64,000 bases of DNA, taken from Virgibacillus senegalensis. GTDB lineage: Bacteria; Bacillota; Bacilli; Bacillales; Amphibacillaceae. Positions within the stretch are counted from its first letter, which is position 1; every line of letters starts with the position of its first letter. A program made the translations under genes and the position numbers. Positions 22,924 through 31,026 of the stretch are shown here, one piece after another. The notes below the pieces were generated by a model. It searched no databases, was not told the DNA's origin, and saw only the letters and a list, made by a program, of their open reading frames with translations. The stretch spans positions 1,180,924 to 1,244,923 of the forward strand of contig NZ_LN611425.1 in the NCBI RefSeq assembly GCF_000821245.2. Direction: 5' to 3'.

Positions 22924-23003
22924 CTGGTGAGATATGTCGAGTAAAAGCGACTCTTAAATTAAAACAACAGGAACAAGTCTATTTCTTAGAATTGTCCGGA
23001 TAA

Positions 23004-23051
23004 AATAAAGGACGGATTGCCGATTAGTATTCAGCAGCCCGTTCCTTTATT
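23004..23051 (-). terminator. Terminator of the fructose-type PTS operon
   Basis: AATAAAGGACGG pairs with CCGTTCCTTTATT (one bulge) around a long loop, starting within the aldolase stop codon. On the minus strand the tail is TTATTTTATC. Confidence 0.6.
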
Positions 23052-23955
23052 AATTGGCAACCACAAGATGACTTTTCTTCCTCTCATTTTCCTGTATCTC
23101 GTCTGCTTTGCCCGCACATCCAACCAGCAAAATCTTGGAATGAACCAAATCTTTTGCTGCTTGTTTCGCTTTACTTAAATACTGACGGGGATCCAAGGCT
23201 TCCGGTGTTTTTATAAAATGATCACGTATCGCTGCGGAATAGGCATTTTTTAATTCTGTCGACACATTCATTTTTGCCATTCCTAATGAAATACACCGCT
23301 TTACATCCTCATCAGGAATTGCAGACCCGCCATGGAGTACCAATGGAACATTCACCAATTGAGCAATTGCATGTATTCTATCGAAATCAATGTCCGGATC
23401 CCCTTTATAAATGCCATGCGCGGTTCCTATTGCCGGAGCCAGTGTCGGTACATCTGTTCTTTCAATGAATTCTACACATTCTGCAGGTACTGCTTTTTGA
23501 GCTTCATCTTCAGAAACAACAATGTCATCTTCGACTCCACCCACTTTCCCCAACTCCGCTTCGACATTTATATCCAAATGCTTTGCAATTGCCATAACCT
23601 CATTTGTCCTTTTAACATTCTCTTCAAATGGATGCATAGAAGCATCAATCATCACAGAAGTATATCCGGCCCGTATACATTTCACGAGCACCGAATAGTC
23701 GGTACAGTGATCGAGATGGAGTGCCACGGGCACATTGAATTGGTTCGAGGCTTTTTCGGCAGCAGTTACAATATTATCGGCACCAAGCGATTTAACAGAC
23801 CCTACCGTTGTCTGCAGAATTACCGGCGATTTCAATTCATCTGCAGCTTCCACTACTGCATAAAGCATATCCAGTGAATGTACATTAAAAGCGACAATTC
23901 CATAACCTTCACTTCTTGCTTTTTCTAACATACGTGTAGATGATATCAATCCCAT
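23050..23955 (-). CDS. Class II ketose-bisphosphate aldolase (fructose/tagatose-bisphosphate type)
   Basis: 301 residues. Zinc-dependent aldolase: VALHLDHCTDYSVLV carries the catalytic Asp and first zinc His, EAELGKVGGVED the central motif, and LHGGSAIPDEDVK the phosphate/zinc loop. It splits a ketose-1,6-bisphosphate into dihydroxyacetone phosphate and glyceraldehyde 3-phosphate. As the last gene of a PTS operon with a 1-phosphofructokinase-type kinase it would complete local processing of the imported sugar. A class I aldolase at 60 kb probably serves central glycolysis or gluconeogenesis. Confidence 0.92.
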   Translation of the reverse strand: MGLISSTRMLEKARSEGYGIVAFNVHSLDMLYAVVEAADELKSPVILQTTVGSVKSLGADNIVTAAEKASNQFNVPVALHLDHCTDYSVLVKCIRAGYTSVMIDASMHPFEENVKRTNEVMAIAKHLDINVEAELGKVGGVEDDIVVSEDEAQKAVPAECVEFIERTDVPTLAPAIGTAHGIYKGDPDIDFDRIHAIAQLVNVPLVLHGGSAIPDEDVKRCISLGMAKMNVSTELKNAYSAAIRDHFIKTPEALDPRQYLSKAKQAAKDLVHSKILLVGCAGKADEIQENERKKSHLVVAN

Positions 23956-23974
23956 ACAATCTCCTCCTGATGTT

Positions 23975-24439
23975 TTATTGTTCTAACGCTTCTCCGATTT
24001 TTGATAAGATTGCGTCCTCATTATCTGCATATAGGAGTTCCTTTCTGTTTTCCTTATGAATCAACATTCTTGATAAGGAAGCTAAAGCCTGGATGTGTGT
24101 ATTTCCCGCTTCTTCTTTAGGAATTAACAAGGCGATAAAAAATTGTGCTGGTTTATCATCAAGCGAGTTCCATTCAATCCCTTTTTGATTTTTCACAATG
24201 ACTACTCCGGCTGATTTTATTGCTTGATTCTGTGTATGAGGAATAGCAAAACCGTCTTGAAATCCTGTCGTGCTTTCCAACTCCCTCTGTTTTAATCCTT
24301 CAGCCACTTGCACAGCAGAGGAAGCTAACCCTGCATCAACTGCCAGATTTCCAATTAACTCAAATACCTCCTCTTGAGAAGTAAGAGATTGATTCAAGCA
24401 GATTTGACTTGGACTAAGCAATTTGTTCGTTAGTGTCAT
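23975..24439 (-). CDS. PTS fructose-type EIIA component
   Basis: 154 residues, PTS EIIA type 2 fold. The phospho-acceptor histidine is in GFAIPHTQNQAIKSAG. ATG at 24439 with AGAGGT upstream is preferred over GTG at 24448. It overlaps the EIIBC gene by 26 bases, indicating coupling. Receives phosphate from HPr and passes it to the EIIB cysteine of the next-upstream gene product. Confidence 0.9.
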   Translation of the reverse strand: MTLTNKLLSPSQICLNQSLTSQEEVFELIGNLAVDAGLASSAVQVAEGLKQRELESTTGFQDGFAIPHTQNQAIKSAGVVIVKNQKGIEWNSLDDKPAQFFIALLIPKEEAGNTHIQALASLSRMLIHKENRKELLYADNEDAILSKIGEALEQ

Positions 24440-25862
24440 CCTCTTCACCTCTCTTCTTTACATCTTTCTGACTACTTTTTTTATAGAAACCATATATGAA
24501 GGCTCCTGTCAGTGAACCAGCTAGAATCGCGATTACCCATTGGACAGCCCCTGTTACCACGGGTAATACCAAAAAACCTCCATGCGGAGCAGGAACCTGA
24601 ACTCCCATTAAATAAGTCAAAATAGCTGATACAGAAGAACCTATCATCAAGATTGGAATAACGACAATTGGATTCTTGGCCGCAAATGGAATCGCGCCCT
24701 CTGTTATATGGGTTGCCCCAAGGATGAAATTGACCCCGCCGGCATTACGTTCTGCTTGATTAAAGTATTTTTTAAAAAATACGGTTGCGAATGCGATAAC
24801 GAGCGGTGGAGTAATACAAGCTGCCGATACACCAGCCATAAAATAAAAGTTTCCTTCAGCAAGTAACGCTGTTCCTGTTACATATGCAGCTTTATTCACC
24901 GGACCGCCCATATCAAACGCTGACATAGCACCGACGATTAAACCGAGTAGAATTGGATTGGCATCCTGGAAATTGGATAAGAAGGTTTTCATCCCTTCAT
25001 TGATTGCTGTCATTGGTTCCACTAATAAAGTCATGACAATTCCGATCAGCAAAATGCCGATTAAAGGGTATAAAAAGATCGATTTTAATCCATTGAGCGA
25101 TTTCGGCATACGGCTAAACAATTTGACAAGCAATAAGACGATATATCCACCTGCAAAACCTGCTACAATTCCTCCAAGAAATCCTGCTCCTCCATTACTT
25201 GCAATTAAACCGCCGATAAATCCGACAACCAGACCCGGCCGTTTTGCAATTGATTCTGCGATGAATGCAGCCAGAATCGGTACCATAAGTTGGAAAGCAA
25301 GTCCTCCTGTACTATTTAAAAAGGCTGCAATAGAGTTATAGGATTCGTGTTCAGGGTCTGCTGAATGAATCCCGAATAAAAACGACAAAGCAATCAACAC
25401 ACCACCACCGACTACGAAAGGCAACATATAAGAAACACCATTCATCAAATCTTTATAAATTGAATGTAATATTGCCTTTTTTCCACGTGGGTGACTTTCA
25501 GCCTCACTATTCACTTCCCGCTCGTTGTCTTTTTTTGCTTTGTAAACGGTTGCTTTTCCATCAATAATTGTCTGGATCAATTTTTCCGGTTCGTGTATAC
25601 CTTTAGCGACAGGAACTTCCACTACTGGCTTGCCATGAAAACGATTGGCAAGGACATCTTTATCAGCTGCAATAATGACGCCATCAGCTTCTGCTATTTC
25701 CTGATTTGTTAAACCATTCTCTATTCCGGCTTGACCATGTGTCTCTACCTTTATTTCCACACCTAGCTTTTCAGCTGCCTGTTTTAACGCTTCCTCCGCC
25801 ATAAAAGTATGCGCAATACCTGTCGGACAACCGGTTGCTGCTACAATTTTAATCTCAGCCAT
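24414..25862 (-). CDS. PTS fructose-type EIIBC component
   Basis: 482 residues. Domain EIIB at 1-100 with the phospho-cysteine in AATGCPTGIAHTFMAEEAL, a charged linker, then a membrane EIIC domain of eight to ten segments with GGPVNKAAY and ITEGAIPFAAK. Imports fructose or a related ketose or mannosyl sugar as a phosphate ester. EIIA is a separate protein, unlike the fused FruA of Bacillus subtilis. The start overlaps the kinase stop by eight bases. Confidence 0.93.
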   Translation of the reverse strand: MAEIKIVAATGCPTGIAHTFMAEEALKQAAEKLGVEIKVETHGQAGIENGLTNQEIAEADGVIIAADKDVLANRFHGKPVVEVPVAKGIHEPEKLIQTIIDGKATVYKAKKDNEREVNSEAESHPRGKKAILHSIYKDLMNGVSYMLPFVVGGGVLIALSFLFGIHSADPEHESYNSIAAFLNSTGGLAFQLMVPILAAFIAESIAKRPGLVVGFIGGLIASNGGAGFLGGIVAGFAGGYIVLLLVKLFSRMPKSLNGLKSIFLYPLIGILLIGIVMTLLVEPMTAINEGMKTFLSNFQDANPILLGLIVGAMSAFDMGGPVNKAAYVTGTALLAEGNFYFMAGVSAACITPPLVIAFATVFFKKYFNQAERNAGGVNFILGATHITEGAIPFAAKNPIVVIPILMIGSSVSAILTYLMGVQVPAPHGGFLVLPVVTGAVQWVIAILAGSLTGAFIYGFYKKSSQKDVKKRGEEDDTNEQIA

Positions 25863-26793
25863 TAATAAACTCCTCCTTAATTTGATTAATCTTTACCTCT
25901 AGTAAAAGTTCCTCTATATCAGTAAGGCTGCAAAGACCTTTACTAAATGCGGTTGCAGATCCTGCAGCTGAGGCGTGTTGCAAAGCTTCCTCCAACGGGA
26001 GACCTTGTTTTAATCTTGCGAGGAATACCGCTAGCAGCGTATCTCCTGAGCAGGCGGTATTAACCACTTTTCCCCGAGGAGCAGAAGCTTTTAGAACATA
26101 ACTAGGGGATACATAGATCGAACCAGCTGCTCCACGGGACACAAGGACCTGTTGAGCCCCTTGATCCAATAGTTTTCTGGAACAATTAATTATCGTAGCT
26201 TCATCCATGCTTTCTTTTGTTAGTCCAAAAAAAGTTGCTAACTCTTCATCATTTGGTTTGATAAGAGAAGGTTGAAAAGGTAAACAGTTAAGCATTTCTC
26301 TCGAGCTGATATCCAAGATTAGTTGTATATCGTTTTGTTGACAAATCTTTGCAATCTCTGTATAAAAATCGTCATCCACTCCTCCTGGCAAACTGCCAGA
26401 AACGAAAAGCGTACTGTTTTCAGGGATCATAGAAACCTTTTCTAACATTTCTTGCTGCCGCTCTAACGGTATTTCCGGACCTCTGTTGACTATCTTGTAT
26501 TCTTTATCAGCATTGGCAAAAATGTTGATTCTTGTAATTCCATCTACTTCAACAAATTCAGTGGAAATCTTTAACTTTTTCAATTCCTCCTTAATAAAGC
26601 AGCCGGTAAAACCAGCAATAAATCCAAGAGCAGTATTATCGATTCCCAGCTTTTTCAACATGATTGAAATGTTAATGGCTTTTCCGTTTGGTTGATATTC
26701 CTCCTCATAAGTACGATTTACATGGTCTGGTTTCAGTTCTTCCAATCCAACATATAAATCAATAGCCGGATTCGGGGTCAGGGTGTAAATCAT
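25855..26793 (-). CDS. fruK: 1-phosphofructokinase-type PfkB sugar kinase
   Basis: 312 residues. PfkB family with N-terminal TLTPNPAIDLYVGLEEL, the substrate loop PNGKAINISIMLKKLGI, and C-terminal catalytic base in NTACSGDTLLAVFLARL (in place of the usual GAGDS). Phosphorylates fructose 1-phosphate, or tagatose 6-phosphate in LacC homologues, to the bisphosphate used by the operon aldolase. First gene after the cre-bearing promoter region. Symbol is by context; a tagatose or other ketose role is not excluded. Confidence 0.85.
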   Translation of the reverse strand: MIYTLTPNPAIDLYVGLEELKPDHVNRTYEEEYQPNGKAINISIMLKKLGIDNTALGFIAGFTGCFIKEELKKLKISTEFVEVDGITRINIFANADKEYKIVNRGPEIPLERQQEMLEKVSMIPENSTLFVSGSLPGGVDDDFYTEIAKICQQNDIQLILDISSREMLNCLPFQPSLIKPNDEELATFFGLTKESMDEATIINCSRKLLDQGAQQVLVSRGAAGSIYVSPSYVLKASAPRGKVVNTACSGDTLLAVFLARLKQGLPLEEALQHASAAGSATAFSKGLCSLTDIEELLLEVKINQIKEEFING

Positions 26794-26866
26794 GGGAGCA
26801 CCTTCCTTCTGTAAATTCCTTTGTCAACATTGTCACATATAATTCAACGAAAATGTTTTCATCTTT

Positions 26867-26880
26867 TGTAAACGTTTTCT
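26867..26880 (-). promoter_or_regulatory. cre-like CcpA box upstream of the fructose-type PTS operon
   Basis: TGTAAACGTTTTCT (reads AGAAAACGTTTACA on the minus strand), 13 of 14 positions of the cre consensus. A second weaker match, CGAAAATGTTTTCA, lies at 26848-26861. Both are upstream of the kinase gene. Confidence 0.6.
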
Positions 26881-26996
26881 TATAGTGAAAAATAAAATAC
26901 AAAACGTCCCTCGCGCTGGACAGGATTGTTTTACGGGGTTACAAAATTAACGGCAATTTAAACCAAAAGTGCCTCAATTAAAAAAATGCCCTGTAA

Positions 26997-27773
26997 TCAG
27001 AGCATTCTTATCGCATAAGCATCGAGTAATATTCTGGACAACACACTCAACGGAAGACGAGAACGGACTTCATAATCAGGAAAGTATGATTGGCTCCCCT
27101 TGTATCCAATAAAGGCCATTTCTGACATTATTCCTAAACTTGATTCCACCCTTGTGGTTAAAGTAATAGTGGTTATCTGGCGAATATTCAAGTTTTTACA
27201 TGCCTCTACTAGTTCACTTGTTTCTCCATTTAGGGAAATAAATACAGCCAACTCGCGGTTTTTTATCTCCCTGGACTTTGTACGTATGATATTAGGATCA
27301 TCATGCAATTCGCAATTCTTTCCCATTAACTGCAGCTTGATCGTCATTTCATGAGCAATCATCTCTGAAAAACCTCGAGCAAATATGTAAATCTTTTCAG
27401 CATCATAAATTTTTTGCACAGCATCTTCAATTTGACCAATGCTTTGCAATTGTATCGTTTTAACAACTTCTAATTCGTTCTTTTTGATCGCTTGTTTAAT
27501 CTTTGAATCAATATTTTCCATTTCATCGTGTTCATCGGTAAGCTGTACTTTCTCTTTCAAGCTGTACTTAAATGATGTATAGCCATCATAACCTATCTTT
27601 TTCATGAGCCTGACAATTGTTGCTGTAGAGACGCTTGCATTTTCGCTCAATTTTACAATCGACATAGTAGATATTTCTTCCAAGTGATTATAAATGTATT
27701 CAAGCAAATACCTTTCTGATTCGCTTAGCGTTTTATAAACATCTGCAGGTATATCAAACAATACATTGTTCAT
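26997..27773 (-). CDS. RpiR/MurR-family transcriptional regulator
   Basis: 258 residues. N-terminal HTH_6 (IYNHLEEISTMSIVKLSENASVSTATIVRLMKKIGYDGYT) and a C-terminal SIS sugar-phosphate isomerase-like domain (KIYIFARGFSEMIAHEM, VFISLNGETSELV) that senses phosphosugars. It lies just upstream of, and on the same strand as, the PTS operon, whose usual fructose regulator would be a DeoR-type FruR; RpiR is the likely local regulator here. Confidence 0.9.
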   Translation of the reverse strand: MNNVLFDIPADVYKTLSESERYLLEYIYNHLEEISTMSIVKLSENASVSTATIVRLMKKIGYDGYTSFKYSLKEKVQLTDEHDEMENIDSKIKQAIKKNELEVVKTIQLQSIGQIEDAVQKIYDAEKIYIFARGFSEMIAHEMTIKLQLMGKNCELHDDPNIIRTKSREIKNRELAVFISLNGETSELVEACKNLNIRQITTITLTTRVESSLGIMSEMAFIGYKGSQSYFPDYEVRSRLPLSVLSRILLDAYAIRML

Positions 27774-27912
27774 TCCTCCAACTACCTTTCTCCACTACCT
27801 TTTTGCTGAATTTTTTTTATTATCTCATTTTTTTGAGCCTTTGGCACTAGGATGGGCCTATTTAAAATTTATCGGGTTGGGAAAATAATTTCTATTTTTT
27901 CTCTATTATAAA

Positions 27913-27950
27913 AAACACTTAGCCAAAGGGAACGGTTTGGCTAAGTGTTT
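27913..27950 (-). terminator. Perfect 15-bp hairpin terminator
   Basis: AAACACTTAGCCAAA and TTTGGCTAAGTGTTT with an eight-base loop; T-rich tail on the minus strand. It lies 10 bases after the small membrane-protein gene ending at 27961 and before the RpiR gene. Confidence 0.85.
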
Positions 27951-27960
27951 AATAGTCATT

Positions 27961-28137
27961 TTAATAATATTTCTTATGTTTAGATTTATTATTTTCTCCC
28001 CTTCCATACGTGTCCGGCCAATCAAAAAATGTCTGAAAATCCATCAGGAAAACGGTTTTGTCTTTCACTACCAGTTTTGCTATGATAATTTCACATAAAC
28101 ACAAACAAACCAGAACGATCAAACCGCTGATCATCAT
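27961..28137 (-). CDS. Hypothetical 58-residue membrane-anchored protein
   Basis: One hydrophobic helix at residues 2-23 (MISGLIVLVCLCLCEIIIA) followed by a hydrophilic tail with DWPDTYGRGENN and ending KSKHKKYY. AAGGGTGAAGGC precedes the ATG, and a strong terminator follows the stop by 10 bases. Together these support a real gene too short for routine calling. It is divergent from the LacI-type regulator (start 28227), with the regulator dyad at 28178 between them, so the regulator could control it. I do not recognise a family. Confidence 0.5.
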   Translation of the reverse strand: MMISGLIVLVCLCLCEIIIAKLVVKDKTVFLMDFQTFFDWPDTYGRGENNKSKHKKYY

Positions 28138-28177
28138 GCCTTCACCCTTTCTTTTGTACTATCAAGAAAGTAATGTA

Positions 28178-28191
28178 TGAAACGCGTTTCA
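28178..28191. promoter_or_regulatory. LacI-type palindromic operator
   Basis: TGAAACGCGTTTCA, a perfect 14-bp palindrome with the central GC of LacI/GalR-family sites (cre has CG at the same place). It overlaps a plausible -10 TATGAA at 28176-28181 (partner -35 TTGTAC at 28154) of the LacI-type gene, which suggests autorepression and possibly control of the divergent small gene. Confidence 0.65.
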
Positions 28192-28226
28192 GGTCAAGAA
28201 AGAATTTTTTGGTGAAAGGAAGACAC

Positions 28227-29201
28227 ATGCACATGGCCAACATTCGTGAAATTGCCAGCCTTGCCGGTGTTTCAGTAGCGACTGTCTCGAGGGTGTTGAA
28301 TGAACACCCTTATGTACGGGAAGATAAAAGAATAGCTGTCCAACAAGCTATGGAAAAACTTGATTACCACCGGAATCTTACTGCTATCCATTTATCAAAG
28401 GGGACAACTAATTTACTAGGTGTCGTCCTGCCTTCCATCGAAATTCCTTACTTTAGTAAGATTGTTGAGGGGATTGCAGAAGAAGGAATAAAGCACAACC
28501 TGCAGTTAGTCCTGATGCAAACCGATTATGAAATCGATAAAGAACTGGAAGCGCTAGAGCTGCTGCGCGGTGGACTGATTGACGGGCTAATCTTTACTTC
28601 AAGAGCCGCTTCCCTGGACATAATAAAAGAGTACCAGCAGCACGGCCCGATTGTTCTTTGTGAAGACTCCGATCAAGTAGAACTTCCCTCGATCAGCATT
28701 CCGCATGAGCAGGCTTTCCAGCATGGTCTGGAGTATCTTATTGCCAAAGGGCATACCAAAATAGCCTATACGCTAGGCAGAAAAAAAGGTACCAATAGTT
28801 ATAAACGCAGCAATGCTTATCGGAGAATGATGACCAAAATCAATCAACCGATTCGCGAGGAATGGGTTTTTGATAAATGTTTATCAATCGAGGATGGAAT
28901 GCGTGTCATGGAAAGCTGGCACAAGCTTACCGAGAAGCCAACTGCATTTCTTGTGACCAATGATCAAGTAGCTGCCGGTCTCGTTTTTGCAGCAAAGGAG
29001 ACAGATATGCTGATTCCTGAGGACATTGCCATATTAAGTTTTGACAATCAGCCGATTGCACGTGCGATGCATCTTTCTACCATCGACATCCCCATCAAAC
29101 AAATGGGAAGAAAAGCTGTTCAATCCATTAAAAAAACAGACCAATCGAAAAAAAATAAAATCTCTCTTCCCTTTCAATTAATAGAGCGTAAAACGGTTTA
29201 A
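28227..29201 (+). CDS. LacI-family transcriptional regulator
   Basis: 324 residues. N-terminal LacI HTH and hinge (IREIASLAGVSVATVSRVLN, then YHRNLTAIHLSKGTTN) and a periplasmic-binding-protein-like ligand domain ending near LSTIDIPIKQMGRKA. ATG at 28227 is chosen because GAAAGGAAG precedes it at normal spacing; ATG two codons on is possible, and upstream in-frame codons overlap the operator. The ligand is unknown; the neighbouring dehydrogenase and small membrane gene are candidate targets. Confidence 0.92.
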   Translation: MHMANIREIASLAGVSVATVSRVLNEHPYVREDKRIAVQQAMEKLDYHRNLTAIHLSKGTTNLLGVVLPSIEIPYFSKIVEGIAEEGIKHNLQLVLMQTDYEIDKELEALELLRGGLIDGLIFTSRAASLDIIKEYQQHGPIVLCEDSDQVELPSISIPHEQAFQHGLEYLIAKGHTKIAYTLGRKKGTNSYKRSNAYRRMMTKINQPIREEWVFDKCLSIEDGMRVMESWHKLTEKPTAFLVTNDQVAAGLVFAAKETDMLIPEDIAILSFDNQPIARAMHLSTIDIPIKQMGRKAVQSIKKTDQSKKNKISLPFQLIERKTV

Positions 29202-29290
29202 AAGACCTTTTTCAGGAAAGCCGGTTTTCCTTCTCACCTATTAGGGTATATTTTAAGTTACAATCTCTATCGCTTGAAAGGATGATAAAG

Positions 29291-30163
29291 ATGATTGGAT
29301 TTATCGGATTAGGAATAATGGGAGAAAATATGGCATCTAACTTACTAGCTGTAGGGGAAAAACTTACCGTACATAACAGGACGAAGTCGAAGGCTCAGCC
29401 CTTACTGGACAAAGGTGCGGAATGGGCCTCATCCCCAAAAGAAGTTGCCGAAAAAGCTGACATCGTTTTTACGATGCTTACCAATCCAGGTGCGGTGGAA
29501 TCTGTTGCATTAGGAGAAGACGGACTTCTAAAAGGCCTGTCTGAAAACAAAATATGGGTGGACTGCAGTACCGTCAATCCAGAATTCAGTAAAGCCATGG
29601 CCAATAAAACAGAAGCAGCAGGCTGCCGTTTTATCGATGCCCCTGTTGCTGGTTCAAAAGATCCGGCTGAGAAAGGACTCTTGAACTTTCTGGTTGGCGG
29701 AAATGAGCAAGATGTAAAAGAAGTGAAATCATACTTAGATATAATGGGAAAGTCGATTCAATATATGGGGAGCCACGGAAATGGAATTGCAACAAAACTG
29801 GCGGTTAATTTATCCCTGGTTACTTCGATGGCGACGTTCGCAGAAGCAGTCACATTTGGGGAGTCACTCGGTCTCGACCGGAAACAGCTGATCGATGTCT
29901 TGTTGACCCTCCCTGTCACTGCGCCTGTTTTAAAAGGAAAACGCGAAATGATGATAGAGAACAGTACGTTTGAAGCTCAATTTCCTCTGGAGCATGCACA
30001 CAAAGACCTGCAGCAAATAGCGGAAACAGCTTACAAGACCGGGGCTCCGTTGCCAGTAACCCATGGCGCCAAAGAACTTTATGCATTTGCCAAGCAAAAC
30101 GGGCTCAGCAAAAAAGATTTCGCAGCTGTTTATCAATTACTAGCTAGTGAGGGGGCCGATTGA
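29291..30163 (+). CDS. NAD(P)-dependent beta-hydroxyacid dehydrogenase (3-hydroxyisobutyrate dehydrogenase family)
   Basis: 290 residues. Rossmann motif IGFIGLGIMGENMASNL at the start, substrate motif FIDAPVAGSKDPAEKG, and catalytic lysine in GNGIATKLAVNLSL. Oxidises beta-hydroxyacids or reduces the matching semialdehydes (3-hydroxyisobutyrate, tartronate semialdehyde, glyoxylate). Start at 29291 has GAAAGG nine bases upstream; ATG at 29282 abuts that site. Same strand as the LacI-type gene, 89 bases downstream. Confidence 0.9.
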   Translation: MIGFIGLGIMGENMASNLLAVGEKLTVHNRTKSKAQPLLDKGAEWASSPKEVAEKADIVFTMLTNPGAVESVALGEDGLLKGLSENKIWVDCSTVNPEFSKAMANKTEAAGCRFIDAPVAGSKDPAEKGLLNFLVGGNEQDVKEVKSYLDIMGKSIQYMGSHGNGIATKLAVNLSLVTSMATFAEAVTFGESLGLDRKQLIDVLLTLPVTAPVLKGKREMMIENSTFEAQFPLEHAHKDLQQIAETAYKTGAPLPVTHGAKELYAFAKQNGLSKKDFAAVYQLLASEGAD

Positions 30164-30217
30164 CAAACAGCTTTTCCACCGCTTTTCAATGGTAGTAAAA
30201 TCGGGTATAATAAAAGC

Positions 30218-30358
30218 AGAAATGGAATAAAACTAAACAGACCACAGCGGGCACTGTGGTCTGGCAGATAAGCGGTTCCCCCAGAGGGATCGGCTATCAA
30301 CGTGTGATAGGCCTCTCCTAGTTACTTAACGGGCAAATAGGGAGGTCTATTTTTTATT
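30218..30358 (+). ncRNA. Putative antisense antitoxin RNA, copy 1
   Basis: Promoter TTTTCA (30183-30188), 17-base spacer, TATAAT (30206-30211) on the plus strand. The RNA would end at the hairpin CCTCTCCTA/TAGGGAGG followed by a T-rich tail near 30357, overlapping the 3' part of the toxin gene on the other strand. This is the geometry of TxpA/RatA-type modules. Boundaries are estimates. Confidence 0.5.
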
Positions 30359-30436
30359 GATCAACGAAATGATCAAACCGAGCAGTGCAATCAAGAAGGT
30401 ACCAAAACCAAAGAGTACCATAAAGCTTTCATACAT
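30347..30436 (-). CDS. Holin-like type I toxin peptide, copy 1
   Basis: 29 residues, one hydrophobic helix followed by INKK (MVLFGFGTFLIALLGLIIS core), matching the Firmicutes putative holin-like toxin family. Very strong ribosome site (AAAGGGGGTGAT), extended -10 TGCTATAAT at 30505-30513 (minus strand), and a mRNA 3' hairpin AGACCACAG/CTGTGGTCT at 30239-30262. Overproduction of such peptides damages the membrane; the antisense RNA is expected to block it. Toxicity is inferred from the family. Confidence 0.75.
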   Translation of the reverse strand: MYESFMVLFGFGTFLIALLGLIISLINKK

Positions 30437-30663
30437 GCTCAAAAGGCATCACCCCCTTTCACGGGGCTAGCCGACCCACCCTAAAAGAACATTATCTGTT
30501 ATTCATTATAGCATAGACAGGCCTGCAACCGAATAAACGCAAGGGCCCATTTTTTCCTTCCGCCTGTATGGATTACTTTTCTTTTTTTGTGCCACTGGGT
30601 TATAATATGAGTAGAAGTGCATGCATAAAGTGGATATTTCAGCAAATTCCATTATAAAATCAA

Positions 30664-30786
30664 AACAGACCACAGCAGGCACTGTGGTCTGGCAGATAAG
30701 CGGTTCCCCCAGAGGGATCGGCTATCACAAGAGATAGACCTCTCCTAATCGGTTAAAGGGAAATAGGGAGGTCTATTTTTTATTGA
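30664..30786 (+). ncRNA. Putative antisense antitoxin RNA, copy 2
   Basis: Same hairpin order as copy 1, ending at GACCTC/GAGGTC and a T-rich tail near 30784. The promoter is less clear: TATAAA at about 30650 or TATAAT near 30600. Boundaries are approximate. Confidence 0.42.
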
Positions 30787-30862
30787 TCATCGTAATGATC
30801 AAGGCGAGCAATGCAATCAAAAAGGAGCCAAAACCAATCAGCACCATTAATACTTGATACAT
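30773..30862 (-). CDS. Holin-like type I toxin peptide, copy 2
   Basis: 29 residues with the pattern MYQVLMVLIGFGSF and INKK end; it differs from copy 1 at seven or more positions, mostly conservative, so both copies are under constraint. Ribosome site GGGGGTGAT, extended -10 TGCTATAAT at 30929-30937 on the minus strand, and mRNA 3' hairpin at 30667-30690. An in-frame ATG four codons upstream overlaps the ribosome site and is absent in frame from copy 1, so the start at 30862 is preferred. Confidence 0.75.
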   Translation of the reverse strand: MYQVLMVLIGFGSFLIALLALIITMINKK

Positions 30863-31026
30863 GCTCACAAGCATCACCCCCTTCCACGGGGCTAGCCGAC
30901 CCACCCTAAAAGAACGTTATCTACTTTTATTATAGCACGCTGCAATGGTACAACGTACGGACATAAGGATTATTTCTTGTCCTTTCTATGCCTAAATCAT
31001 AGTTGCTAGAATAGAAAAGATTCGCC

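Larger units (their letters stand above)
30236..30922. repeat. Tandem duplication of a toxin-antitoxin module
   Basis: About 260 bases at 30236-30497 are repeated at 30664-30922 with high identity, including the antisense hairpins, toxin reading frame, ribosome site and the segment ending CCACCCTAAAAGAAC. The 166 bases between them are unrelated. Confidence 0.85.

Noticed and set aside
22875-22945. 22-codon plus-strand frame in the gap after the aldo/keto reductase gene
   Set aside because: Too short, no ribosome site, and partly made of the repeat remnant.
28178-28191. Reading the palindrome before the LacI-type gene as a cre site
   Set aside because: Its centre is GC rather than the CG required by the cre consensus; it fits a LacI-family autoregulatory operator better.
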